Shown here: positions 1 to 11,554 of the stretch, one piece after another
Position numbering within the stretch: the first letter of the stretch is position 1
How the letters are laid out: the number at the start of each line of letters is the position of its first letter
NCBI GenBank assembly: GCA_037043015.1
Contig: CM073321.1
Span: forward strand, 25,681,510 to 25,745,509
Length of the DNA: 64,000 bases
Source: Bryum argenteum
Taxonomy: Eukaryota > Streptophyta > Bryopsida > Bryales > Bryaceae
Direction of reading: 5' to 3'
The notes under the pieces: model-generated
Told to the model about the DNA's origin: nothing
The model's input: the letters and a program-made list of their open reading frames with translations, nothing else
The model's database searches: none
Translations under genes and position numbers: made by a program

Positions 1-2030
1 GCATACCGTGATCAACCTTCATATTGTCATGAGTACAAATTAATTCCCATACAACATATCTAAAGAATTTTAGTACAAATGGAGGATACAAACCATATTA
101 CATACTAAAAGGTTCAACTTACCAAATAAGTGTTCGGAGAATCGTACAATCTCTGCATGACAAGCTATGTAGTTGTACCGCTGCCATGGAAAAGGCCGCC
201 AATTTCGTGGACACAATATTAATGTTTGTACAAAAATATAGAAACTAGCGCAAACCGATACAATAATCTCTAACATGTGACCATGTTTTCACAAAACTGT
301 GGAACCGAATACATCCAAAACAATGTAGGTGTGAAGTTAAACCTGATCTAAGAGTTTAGAAACCTCAAATCAAAGAATACATGGTGATATAACTTACCTA
401 GTTTGCATAGTGTAGAGAAATGGTCTTCAAGGCAGAAATGTTGCTCCCATCTTGAATAAATTCATAGATCCATTTTGAAGTGCACACAAGTATAAGTGCA
501 AACTTGTAGATAAGAACAATGATATCAGAATTTGTCATACAAAGCAGCACATATCCAAGAGTTTCTACTAATCCACAAATTCTTGTAGCCTAAACTACAA
601 AGATATCGTAAACACACTAAATTTTCCTTCTTCTACCACAACAGCTTCAAATAATGAGTCACTCGTCCAAATTGCTCCCCTCGGCGAGTTTTAAAGTAAC
701 ATGGAGTCCTACAAGGAAGGCAATAATGCCATAGTGAGAATAGAGGTTTTCCGAAACCGACCCAAGTTGTTGTTTTCACAAATGTAAGACGAGCCAACCA
801 CGGGCCATGAAGTGGAAGTCATGAGTTTGTGGGAAACTCTAGTCTTTGGAATCGACGAGAAGACATTGCTACGTAGGGCAGTGTAAAACAGAATCAACCA
901 TTGCAAGTAAGATTTGGAAAACAGTCACCTACGGCAATCTCCACAAAGACCAAGGTTTGAGAGTACTTTTGAGAGCCACAAAAGCCCTAAAATGGGGTTG
1001 ATGACACGTACGCCTTTAGATATCCTCATGATTTCCTCCTGATACCTGGTAGGTTTCTTACATCCCGCAAAAAGCGTCTATCGCTTCTGTAATACCCAGG
1101 ACTAAGGAGGCATTTACTATAAATAGCCAATACTTTAAATTTTAGTATATAATATTTTAATATAAGCATGCAATATAGGTAGACCAATAAAATCTGTCAA
1201 ACATATCAAATGTATTTTGTATAAGTACAAAAGCAATAATATGAAAAATTGCAAAATGTTGGACATAAGTTACAAGTATACGATTTCATTAAATGTAATC
1301 ATTTCAAAATTTCATACTCCTATCTATGATTCTTTTACTACAAGTAAGTAAAGATTAGGGCATAAATAATAGCAATCACATCAGAGTTCATAAATTCAAT
1401 TTTTTGTATAGACTATCCTTAGTTTTGCACATTTCAATCATATTTAAATACATATTATTCATACTACACTAAATATTTAGATAGATTAGAGTTAAATTAT
1501 CATAGGATTTGAAAATGCTATAAGTTTTTTCTTTTGCCTAAAAAATTTACTAAAAGCATTGTTTTGGCTACTAAGTAAGGACCCCCAACTTAGGCAATAT
1601 AGTAGGTAAAAATATTGAACAACAATAAATATGTAAAGGACTACACTAAATAGGTAGATAAGTGTTAGAATCACCTAAATTTTGGTAAATGACTACACTA
1701 AATAGTTAGATTAGTGTTAGAATTACTAATTTACATAAAAAGGTGATATTAAAAAGGTTAATTTGTGTATGTTTATTAATATACGTATGATATAATAAAC
1801 TATATGATTTTTACATGTTGCGAGGACTATACAAAATACAATATATTCACAATTTAGAATACATAAATTCCAATCTGGAACTGTAGTCCAAAGAGCTTAA
1901 GCATTATTTATATAACTTTACATTTTTTCTAAACGTCATCATCCTAAACCCTTGAAGTAACGTGTGTTATGATTCAACTGCTTACATCAGTATATAAGAA
2001 AAATTATAGCCCAATACATTAATAGCATAA
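1..2030. other. AT-rich non-coding stretch, no gene seen
   Basis: I find no ORF with recognisable protein similarity here. The only structure is an imperfect tandem repeat of about 50 bp near 1636-1737, where a 'ggactacactaaatag' type unit occurs twice, with a weaker copy near 1465. It looks like old intergenic repeat DNA. Confidence 0.5.
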
Positions 2031-2035
2031 ATCCT

Positions 2036-2078
2036 AGGCTCTAACCCTATATCCTATACCCTAAACCCTTAACGCTAA
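2036..2078. repeat. Degenerate telomere-like tract (CCCTAAA type)
   Basis: A short run of imperfect CCCTAAA units ('ccctatatcctataccctaaaccc') is visible. This is the complement of the plant TTTAGGG telomere repeat and is interstitial. Three similar tracts lie near 21.8, 31.98 and 56.7 kb. Confidence 0.6.
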
Positions 2079-2124
2079 CCAACAGAAAAAAAAATGAAAT
2101 GTTCACCAAATAGAGTTCTACTTA

Positions 2125-2515
2125 TCATCTCCTGGAGCCATCCGCACAATGAACCGCTGCAAACTGTCTTCCGCGTTCACCCACATAGTCACTCCCTGTC
2201 ATTCACGTTACAAGAACTTTGAACATAGGTCCAATATACTAGGTGAACAATCCGAGACCAAACGTTTCGGGATAATGAGGCCGTTATCATTGTACATTGT
2301 TGGCACAAATTGTGCTAACCGTAGGATTCCGCCAGAACAATAAAATCCAGAATCGGCCACGTAGTTATCGGTGGAACTAACAATCTATCTCCCGGGGTCA
2401 TCTACACAGTCACCCACTATCTTTCACGTCTCTTAGCGTTTTGGGCAGGTCCTCAATACAACGTCCGTAATCCAGTAGCAAACGTTAAGGGATAACAAGC
2501 TCTTAAAAAATGTAT
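2125..2515. repeat. Diverged direct duplication
   Basis: About 2110-2310 and 2380-2515 share blocks in the same order ('tatctcc/ggagtcat', 'cacgt', 'caggtcc', 'caaacgtt..gggataa'). The second copy lacks an internal segment. No protein similarity was recognised in either copy; the 64-codon ORF inside is probably spurious. Confidence 0.45.
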
Positions 2516-2743
2516 GTGGCTGGAGGGGTGCTGCAATTAGATGGAGGTCATCGAGACAATCATACGTTGTTTTCCACATTATGATGTCAGCGACTGACAG
2601 TCGATAAGAGATTTATGTGAGTATGCATTGGGTACGGTTCTGATATGGGTACCCCCTCCAAAATAGTGTGAGTTTTTTTAAACTACTTTTTTAATAAAAA
2701 AACTTTATCGAAAAATTATTCTTACCATATGGTATTATAGGTG

Positions 2744-2805
2744 ACATGGCTATTGCTGTATACATGTAGTTAAAAAATGGAACATGTATACAGCAATAGC
2801 CATGT
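2744..2805. repeat. Perfect 24-bp inverted repeat (hairpin)
   Basis: The left arm (2744-2767, starting acatggctattg) and right arm (2782-2805, ending caatagccatgt) are exact reverse complements, 24 bp each, with a 14-nt loop. Right after it a short direct duplication 'gtgccaacttc' occurs twice. It could be a foldback/MITE core or a small-RNA precursor. No TIR or target duplication was identified. Confidence 0.8.
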
Positions 2806-3262
2806 GCCAACTTCGTAATGTGCCAACTTCATAATCAGGACCCCATGGGCAAGTGAACGCCAAAGTAACTTGGTGCTTGGACAAGGAGCACTGAAGAATG
2901 TAAATTCAACTCCCTCATCACTCCCCTCTATAGCTGGGACAACAAAGTTGTCACCTGCCTGAATGAGATTACCAATTCCTTAGCACTCCAAGACCTCGTC
3001 TTCGATGGTGTCTTCATTACAATCCTCTTAATCAAGCATAACCTCTCTTATTTCAGAGAGGTTTATGGCTTTGATTTCACCAATTCCTAGCGCTCCACGT
3101 GAGACTTATTTGTACAATTAGAATAGTCACCATAAAAATAGTACGCACAAAAGCATGACAACTTTTGAACAGGTAGGAAGGTTGGATCAGCAACTGAGAA
3201 GGAACACAGAGTATGCAGAGTCTGAGAGCTCTTCAGTGTCTCGCAATCACAACTACACTACC
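2806..3262. other. Non-coding stretch, no gene seen
   Basis: No coding similarity was recognised between the hairpin and the 3' end of the minus-strand transposase pseudogene. Short ORFs on the plus strand near 3155-3547 are shadows of that pseudogene. Confidence 0.5.
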
Positions 3263-5794
3263 TCATGCAATCTTTGGGAATTTCCTAAAGTGCCTTCGAG
3301 CTTCCTTGATGCCCGTCTTCCGGAAATTTGTATCTACTTCTCTACTGATTTTAGCCTTGAGGAAACAAACTGCATCGTGTGCATTTTGCATCCTTCTCTT
3401 TGTATTATGAAGTTGGGATTGTCGCAAGGCACGCTTCACAACACCACCTGCACCATCCCACTTTCCCTTTCCACGGCCCGTGCTAAAGAAATTCGAATTT
3501 ATGGTACATCCATTCGTGAGACTAGGATATCTCGCGACAAAGTATAAAGCCCGTGCACCCTTGAATTGGCCAACACAACTGTCGGACCATACAACATGGT
3601 GTTTGGGCAAACTACTGTACTAAGGCACCCATATTAGTGTCTTGAACATCGGAATTAGCTATGTAATCTATACACAAAACCTCTGAGAGGTTCAGTCAGT
3701 ACTGTAAATTTATAAATTGTATAAGTACATAACAATTAGTATACACTGGATTCTAAATTAGAATGTTAGAAAGAATACAGAGAACATATCTTCCAATTGT
3801 AGCCACTGCCAGTGCATCAAACAATGTTGAACAAATAGTGAATCATGCTTTTCATCGTCTGAGATATAAAAATGAAAATCCTTTACGATATCCTCATTAG
3901 TATTCATCATATAAGTAATGTGCAGTAGAATGGTGATTTGAGTTGAACACCAATACATGCTTTGTATTTGGTTCTGAATCTGAAAGGTATAATTTTCAGC
4001 ATATTCAATATGCGAAAAGATCATACCTTCATCCATGCATACAATGGTCATCATGCCACCTCGCAATGAAATTATGCCGACCAAACTGAGGTAATTTCAA
4101 CTTCAAGTATTCAATAAATACTATAGAAGAAGTGTCCTCATATGTTTCTACAATCCTCTTTTGGGGCCTCCCCTCCTGAGTGACTCCAGTCACTTCATTC
4201 TCAAAATACTTCCAGGTAATAAGTGTTCATGCAGAAATTTCTTCTGAACAAATCTCCAACTTCAAAACACCACAATCAGTGCATGTACCCATAACACGTG
4301 AAAGACCATGCCACTCGGCATTCTCTGATTTTAAACAAACTATTTCTTGCTACAGAGATGTGGTTCTACTATATATTTTCAAATGAGCATAAGAATGTGC
4401 CTAACCTAGTGGATACTGGCAAACAACACACTCACAACAAATCACTAACGAAGTGAAGTCCTTTTTCTGCACCTCCAATTTTATTGAACCCCGTTCTAAG
4501 CATGTCAACCTCAACAAGGTAGCGACAACAACATACATTCCTCTCATTGCAAGGTCTAAAAAAATATGGCTTCAATTTTTCAAAAGCCCTCAATTTGATG
4601 GGAACATGGGGATGTAATTCAACAAATGTAAAAGACTGACTGCATACACATGAATAATCTGTAAGAAGACATCACAATATGTACCAATCATTTATAGACT
4701 GAACTAAACGGTACACCATTTGATCAAACATACTAAGTTGATTATAATTATATAAGCATTACACCCTAAACCATATGCTTTGCAAAAACTATACTGATAC
4801 TAAACAAAATGAAACATAAATGTCTTTTGAAAAATTGTTTATGAAATTTTATAAAATACTTAATTACATTTTTTATGAAATTTTATACACATAAAACAGT
4901 AATTTCTAAGCTTTAGATACTTAACTAAGAAGGAGTCATTTTGAAAACCCTAATTAATATTCGCTTGCACAAATGGTACCAAATCAATACATATTGTACA
5001 TAAAACAAAGACTTTGACCATACCCGAGATTCCAGCACGTAGTGAGTGCAGCACTGTTCTTAGGTCTTTGGTCCAATCCACTTTTAAACAATCTCCTTTC
5101 AGTTTGGACTTACATAAGTCTCCTCTGTCCACCATTTTACAACAATGCCTCTAATTTCTTCACACAAACCTAGCCTTCTCTTTTGCTTAGCCAGATACAA
5201 AAGCCGTGTTGCCGATACGCTTAGTTTTGCGGTGTAATGCTACTCTAAGGTTCTGTCGATTTACATTTAGAATCCTAGACAAGACTTTTATATTTGACGC
5301 ACTTGAAGATACAACTGCATAAAGAATAACAAACTTCCTTCCAAGCTTGTCAGCTAACTAAGCACCCTTGACTGCCTCTAATTCTTTTTGATAGTTTTGA
5401 GTAAACCCTAACTGAACCATTGCATCTAGTTTACAAGGATAATACTTAGGGAGGAATGATCTGATGCGTTCATCCTCAATATTACACTTCATGACCTTCA
5501 ACCTTAGAGAAGCAATAGGACAAGTTCCCATCTTAAGCATAAAAAAATTCACAGTCTCAAATGCTACAACACAAACCCTACGTAGAGACATGTCTTCCTC
5601 TCCATTTTTAGAGGTAGTGGCAAGCAATCTTGCCTCTTCTTCTCACTCCCTTCTCAACTCTCGTCGTTTTTGTTGTCTCTTTGCTTCCCCCTCTCTTAGA
5701 CTTTCCCTACTGTCAAAATGTTCATTTGCCTTAGCACATGGACTTCTTCTAACAGACCCAACACGCAAAACAACATTGTGATTATCACCCATTG
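3263..5794 (-). pseudogene. Decayed DDE-like transposase (WWTEET / AENY / QFK family)
   Basis: Read right to left on the minus strand, pieces of one transposase appear in order. There is a charged N-terminus starting MGDNHN near 5794 (5358-5794). A helix-turn-helix-like segment (VLSRILNVNRQNLR) lies near 5290-5230, and a WWTEETYVSPN motif near 5140-5090. A Cys-rich stretch (CNERNVCCCRYLVE) is near 4550. Next comes a block ending FGRHNFIARWH, then HIEYAENYTFQIQ near 4010 and VVWSDSCVGQFKGA near 3590, followed by FFSTGRGKGKWDGAGG. Order and motifs match a transposon protein family known from plants and animals that usually has HMDFAENY and SDG(C)..QFK. The first acidic residue of the AENY block is Glu instead of Asp. 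Several in-frame stops and frame changes show it is dead. Confidence 0.72.
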
Positions 5795-5799
5795 CAACA

Positions 5800-6770
5800 A
5801 GATCTTGACAACCCTTTCACTCTGGGCACACTCCGATCAATTACACGTTCACAAAAAATTTCTCAGAAAACGTCGCGGAAATAAACTCCAGACCAGAACC
5901 AAAATTGCTGGAGCTCAGAATCTACCGCAGTGCATCTATCTTGTACCAACATTCAACAAACAATACGATTTATATTCAAAATGAGCAAAAGGTGTAACTT
6001 TCACCAAAATAGCGTCAACGGAAAACCGTTGTCCGATGTATGTATATACGACAAAAACCCATCAAGACAATTAGCACGATCTCCCGAAGACTCGCGAATT
6101 TGCCGGCAATTGCGGAAAAGATAAATTTGTACAGTTAGTAACTTTTCTTATTGCTTCTATAAGAAAACTAGAATTTGATAGAGGGTAGACCATAGTAAAC
6201 CCATTGTGCATCCAAGGTAAACTCATGTGGCAATCTTCAGAGTGGAAATTGCCTACAGAGATGACTACACCCTTGTTCCGCCTCCAAGGCGATTGGTGCG
6301 GCCCCATCACACGCAAATCAGGACAATTAAAATACTTCTTTGTATTAGCTCACGCATCGGGTCAACATACAGAGGTTTTGCTACTCAAAACCCGGAACAT
6401 GGTGTTCTTTAGAACCTTAGCAATGCTAATCCGATACAAAAATCACTACCCTGATATCTCAGTATGCCACCGTAAAATATGGTGTTCAATGTGAAGGTCT
6501 CGTAAAGACTTGCCTAAGCGATCATTTCTCGCACCGATATCATGAAATCACAATTGCGGTTGGACTCAAGTACACGAGGCCAGAGATCATGTTGTATTCT
6601 AACATGGCCATGGTTTGAGCAGAAATAGTTCTACACAAGAACATTGATTGGAGCATTGTGCTAGGTTAGAACGATATTCAATTGAATTGCAGTAGACAAT
6701 TCATTTCAACTACTTGGACAAGACCAAGTAGTTGCAATACATGTTGTTTAGAATGTATTGCAGAGATGGA
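5800..6770. other. No recognisable gene
   Basis: Short ORFs occur on both strands but none shows a motif, and none continues across neighbouring open frames. I found nothing to annotate. Confidence 0.4.
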
Positions 6771-6773
6771 TGC

Positions 6774-7490
6774 CCAACTAGAGCAAGATACAACTCCAAG
6801 GGGACATGGGGGCATTAACCAAGATACATATAATGACAGTGGTCCTACACCATTATCCTTTGGCATAGGTAGTGAGGGGTATTACCATGGTAAATTGGTA
6901 ACCACCAATTTGGTACCCTTGTGAGTTTTATGCCAGCCCATCAACAAGATACGTACGCAGTCGAACGCGAATACGGTAGAGGTGGCTCTAGTTCAAACTA
7001 CCCGTCGCCAATGTGTACAGGAGGTGCGTATGATTTAGGAGGTCAGCAAAGTAGCAAACCAAGTACAAGGCGACTCAAGCTCAACATATCCTATGAATAC
7101 ATACAATTGTGAGGACCAATACGATATAGCATTTGGCAATCCCAAATACCGTAGGCTCATTACACCTGAAAGATATATACGAGTTTGGAGGCCAATATGA
7201 TAGAAGATGAGATATTTTTGGCTATACGAATTATGGATATGGTTGGAATGCATCGAGGGGTAACGACATACCTTCAGCACCTTGCCTATCTGGTGAGGAA
7301 GAAGATGCGCAGTTCGAACGAGATATGCAAGAAGCTAGACTACTAAGTCAACAGGAGTACATTCAACAGCGTGAAGGTGAAAGGAACTTTAGGCAAACAA
7401 ACGTGTTTGGAGAATCTTCTTGAGGACCATATGTACACAGCGCTACACCAAGTCGTAGACATGATGACACAGATTCAGATGAAGAATGAT
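6774..7490 (+). pseudogene. Unrecognised low-complexity protein tail, probably transposon-derived
   Basis: The plus strand encodes Gln/Ser/Tyr/Gly-rich pieces in shifting frames. They end in a charged helix (7290-7430: EDAQFERDMQEARLL...) and a tail RRHDDTDSDEE followed by TGA at about 7488-7490. One in-frame TGA interrupts the last part. Similar acidic Ser-rich tails end some plant hAT transposases, and a comparable tail closes the hAT remnant at 59.5 kb, but I cannot see a hAT core here. This is a remnant of unknown family. Confidence 0.3.
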
Positions 7491-8160
7491 TGTATCATCT
7501 TAGAGGGTGCCATAATAGTAAAGGTTATGTAGTTTTTTGCAACGAATGAGAAAACCATTATCGCCTTACCATTTTTAAGGATCTTGAAATCCATGTTTTG
7601 TTTGTAAATTCTTTGAATGTATGACATACCATATATCATGCAATTTGAATGAATTTTATCGAGATTTCTTGTATTTTTACTATGAGTGCGCTTGGCGGTG
7701 ATAATTTCCTTTGTTTGGCTTTTAGCCTCTTCTCATGGTAAATCCTAAATGTATGCTTAGTTTATAAATTTACACTAAAACCGCCAAAGTCAAGAAAAAA
7801 GTCATATTGTACTTGATTTGACTTTGGGCAAACCATTAGTAACGCAAGGTAGATACTATGAAGATGTTACAAAGTTCATTATACATTCTATGATATTTGT
7901 AGTCAAGGTTTAAGGATATATTTTCTGAAGGTATCAAGTTGGGTTCATCTTTGAAATTGGGTACATCTTTCGGTGATGAGATGTTAGTTTTAGACATTTA
8001 TGGCTTGGACACTAATAGAAAATAAACAAAATACTTATGAGAATTGTTAGTAGTTATTTTGTGCAATATAAAAGAAATCCATGCATGTGTTTTGAATTTG
8101 TTTTACAGAAATTTTGGAAAAAATTTATTGATGAGAACGGGTATTTAACTAATTATGGAC
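7491..8160. other. AT-rich flank left of element A
   Basis: No gene and no element A palindrome. The first palindrome-like copy is near 8187, so the left border of element A should lie between about 7.9 and 8.2 kb. I could not identify a terminal inverted repeat. Confidence 0.4.
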
Positions 8161-8324
8161 ATATTCGTAGTCCAGAAATAATATCGGCCTGCGGCCGACA
8201 CATGGCGAAGATGCATACTTAGAAATCATAACACAATGTGTAAAAGTAAATATATATATAAGTTAAAAAAGAAGTACAGTTTGAAAGGGAGTCGGCGTCC
8301 AGCCGATACTCGATATATAGATGT

Positions 8325-8978
8325 TTACAAGTATTGATAAACAGGTTTCCCGTACTTCAAGGCATGTGCAACTTCAAAGTGTATTTGACCAGGCCTATGC
8401 GAGTGCTTCCTATACTCGGGAACAGATCGAAACTTATGTAAGGGATAAATGAAGGGGAGAATATCGGTAACTATATTAGGAATAGTCCTAGTTGACGATG
8501 TTAAATCACCTTGAAAAGGCCAAGGCATGTAGCAAGCAGCATCCGGAGTTCTACGGAGAGAGAGAGGACTAACGTCAACTAGAAAAACTTGGTCAGGGTG
8601 GCACACATCCCGAGATTGGGGCTTACAGTAGAGAGTATTGAGAAGCTTGTAACACCAAGGGTAATTCTGAGGACGTTCACACTGCTCTCTTCCGAAGACG
8701 AATGATAACCTACCAGAAACACCCTCTGGGAGAATGACTTTGAGGAGTGGCTTCAAATCCCTTAGAGGCATTTTCGACCACAAGCCAACATTGAATCGCT
8801 CCAGCAAAACTTGAAACAACTTCTTCAGACCAGGCCTCTTTACAATGTTCCGATGAGCGTCCCAACGGTCAACCGCAACATTAGGATCAATGAAGCACAG
8901 CAATCCCGACACGCAAAGGACAATGCACTTCTTGATGGAATGGGGTCGATCGAAGATGGAATCAATGTGGAGAAGACC
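8325..8978 (-). CDS. Exon 7: second, degenerate FCP1-type HAD domain (element A)
   Basis: Starts after a cttcatgcag acceptor. The motif I position reads IVLCVSGLLCF, so the nucleophile Asp is Cys. RPGLKKLFQVLLERFNVGLWSKM keeps the family scaffold, and motif III is FLVDVSPLSL with the second acidic residue lost. The C-terminal part (LPFIYPLHKF ... EVAHALKYG) aligns with the end of the element C FCP1 domain (LPYLLDLHEF ... FQFGHAMSY). This is a pseudo-phosphatase domain in tandem with a catalytic-looking one. Stop at 8325. Confidence 0.6.
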   Translation of the reverse strand, partial: GLLHIDSIFDRPHSIKKCIVLCVSGLLCFIDPNVAVDRWDAHRNIVKRPGLKKLFQVLLERFNVGLWSKMPLRDLKPLLKVILPEGVSGRLSFVFGREQCERPQNYPWCYKLLNTLYCKPQSRDVCHPDQVFLVDVSPLSLRRTPDAACYMPWPFQGDLTSSTRTIPNIVTDILPFIYPLHKFRSVPEYRKHSHRPGQIHFEVAHALKYGKPVYQYL

Positions 8979-9487
8979 CTGCATGAAGAAAACATGCAAT
9001 ACAAAAACAATTAGGTGTGAGGAATAACAAGACGAGACAGGACTCATATCGGCCGGCAGCCGATATGGAAAGAGGAGGTGAAGTACAAAGAGCAAGAGGG
9101 CCATAAAAAGAATGAGCACAAAGATATTCATATCAAGCAAAACAGAGAGCAAACAAATACTACATGAATCGAATAATAAATGGAGACAACTCAGAGAATC
9201 AAAGAATAAAGTAAAGGCAGCTGAAGAAAAATAATAAAGTCGATTGTCATATACCATGATGAAAAGTTTGTGAACAAAAGGCGGACCTCAAAATGTACAA
9301 TTACTAGAGAAGGCCAACCTGAGTTCAATAAAAAAGTGCTACAGAATATCCAGATGGACGCCTATATATAAATCCTATAAATGTACAGGACTATATACTC
9401 CTATATAAAAACAGAGCAGAAGTATCGGCTGGCAGCCGACAAGAAATCCGAGGCCGATCTCCACGACGTTGCGGAAGACTATGAAGT

Positions 9488-10215
9488 CCTAGCAAGTTTG
9501 GACAACTCCGCGTGCAGAGGATTAGAAGGAAAAATCCTCAACTTCCCATACTCGGAGTTGGCCTGAAAAAACTGAGGAACAGGAAGCAGAAGCTCTTTCA
9601 GCTGATGCAGCAAGGGCTGCAGAATAGTAAGAAGGACTGGCATTGAGGAGGATGACTTCTCCGAATCCTTCGTAAACGTTTCAGGGTGAAAAGCGCTTTA
9701 AGGATTATTGAGGACGTTTTTGTACGGGGAGTCATCAATGAGAAGCATATTCTCCTCAATTGCTCCACGCGCAACTAACTCAGGGCAACACAAAAGAAGG
9801 TGCCTTATGCACTTGAGAAAGACAGGAACACCTGGCCTCTGAGGGTCCTGGAAAGCACTTATCAAGCACTTGGATTGCAAATAAGCAAAAGTGGGATCCG
9901 GAAATGTAGGAACCCTGTCCCGGATATACTCGAGAGGAGATGTCAGGTTTTTCTCCTGAACGGAGGACCAGAAGACCACCTCAAAGTTGTTATCCAAACA
10001 CCAAGGAAGAAGCTCCTTGAGACCAGGCCTAATCCGAGCCTCGGCCTTTAGAACTTTCTGCTGAATGATCTTCCCAGGACGAAAGTGCATAATGGTCCCA
10101 TTGATGTCGAAAAGAAGAAAGTATTTCCGAGGTACCTTAGGTACGGGAGGTACAGATGAAATAGACGCGAGGGGAGCAGACCGCTGCGGAGAGGTCCCCG
10201 CAGATCCATCTTGCT
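9488..10215 (-). CDS. Exon 6: FCP1-type HAD phosphatase domain 1 (element A)
   Basis: KYFLLFDINGTIMHFRP is HAD motif I with the nucleophile Asp kept and the +2 position Asn, as in a plant FCP1-like subgroup with DLNG. IRPGLKELLPW and FEVVFWSSVQEKN follow the FCP1 pattern (RPG..EFL, VWSS), and ENMLLIDDSPYKNVLNNP is motif III with both acidic residues. A TAA at 9698-9700 falls directly after NNP and reading continues SAFHPETF in the same frame, as expected for the family's 'NP(Y)..AIHP' region. FCP1 enzymes remove phosphate from Ser/Thr of the RNA polymerase II tail; the substrate here is unknown. The exon's left end is uncertain. Confidence 0.65.
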
Positions 10216-10534
10216 CTACAATGCGATAATAAGAAATTCAAATACCAACATCAGAACGTAGAGAGTAAAACTAGGTGGACAGAGACATGTCGGCCGGCGG
10301 CCGATACATTGTATGAACAGAACAGAAAACCAGATATATGTACACCAAGCAGTACGCAGAATGAGAATTTCAGTAACTGTATCGGTAGACAACCGACGAA
10401 CTATGGGTGTCGGCTGGCGGCCGATACAATCTGAACTTTTCAGACGGAGCGTATTGCTCGGGAGACTGCGGCTAAATCTAATGTACTCAAGATATGAATA
10501 AAAAGCTAAATCTACACCGACGTCTGGAACAAAC

Positions 10535-11333
10535 CTCCAGTTTGCCGGGTCCGCTTCGGAGAAGCCTGTGCACATCGAATAGGAGACAACTCCTCGTTCG
10601 GCGAGTCCAGCGCAGCCGCATTGGGAGGGAAGAGCTCAGCATTGGGGTCTGAATCGACAATGCGCTTGCGGGCTTGCGAGCGACCACCACTTCCTGCTGC
10701 ATGTGCGGAAGATGTCGGCTGGCAGCCGACAGCTAAACGGCCGGCTGAGGACCGCGAGACCGCACGCTTCCCTTCTTGAAGGCCGGAAGATCGAGTGCTC
10801 CTGGATTGCGAGTTCAGGTCAACAGTGATAACCTCGTCAACAGGCTCGTTCCGCAAGTCCACTTCCATCAATGCTCCTCCCGCATCACGCGGAGCCAGGT
10901 CCCGTTCCGCCGAAGCATCGGTTTCCCGGGCAACCGAATGGTCGACATGGACAGAGTCACCACGGGAGCCGGAACTCGCGGTAGAGGCGCTAAGGTTCTT
11001 CCCCGGCGTGATAGGACATCCAGCCGGCTGCATCGGTGAAGGAGATCAGGTCTCATCGTCCTGTCGGCCGCCGGCCGATACATCGAATCCGGATGCAGCA
11101 GTCGCTTGAGGTGCGGAGTCCAAATCAGCCGCCTCATCCATGTGAACGTCCCCATCATCCTGTCGGCCGCCGGCCGATATGGCTCTTCTCTGCATGCTTG
11201 CGTGGTCAAGGCTACCTTCCGAAGACGAAATAGGGAAAACGACTCGGTCCAGATTCATTCCCCGAACCCGATCCTCCGCCATCCTAACATCCTCTTCAGA
11301 CCGAACGAACTCCAAAACTGGTCTGCCATTCCT
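10535..11333 (-). CDS. Exon 5: end of MTase-like domain and Ser/Asp-rich linker (element A)
   Basis: After a gaaacgcag acceptor the exon reads RNGRPVLEFVRSEEDVRM, the methyltransferase strand with its acidic SAM-contacting residue, then AEDRVRGMNLD. A low-complexity acidic/Ser linker follows. It includes three copies of the element palindrome translated in frame (SAGGRQ twice, AVGCQP once) and an in-frame TGA at 11046-11048. It ends RTRQTG and splits a codon at a gtttgt donor that restores frame with the next exon (TGE-QDGSAG). The in-phase junction supports a single fused protein. Confidence 0.5.
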
Positions 11334-11554
11334 CTGCGTTTCACAAAAAACCGAAAGTTAGAAATGTATCGGCCGGCAGCCGATAAGTACCGACACTCCA
11401 AAAGAGAGGAAAAAAACCAACGGAATGAAATGTATCGGCCAGCAGCCGATAACTCCAGACACTCAAAAAGAAAGGAAAAAAAGCAACGGAATGAAATGTA
11501 TCGGTCGGCAGCCGATACATACAGAAAACCAAACAAAATAGGCGAGAAGCTTAC

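Noticed and set aside
10868-11209. Arg-rich minus-strand ORF overlapping the fusion gene linker
   Set aside because: Shadow frame of the GC-rich coding exon, with the palindrome again giving RPAADR.
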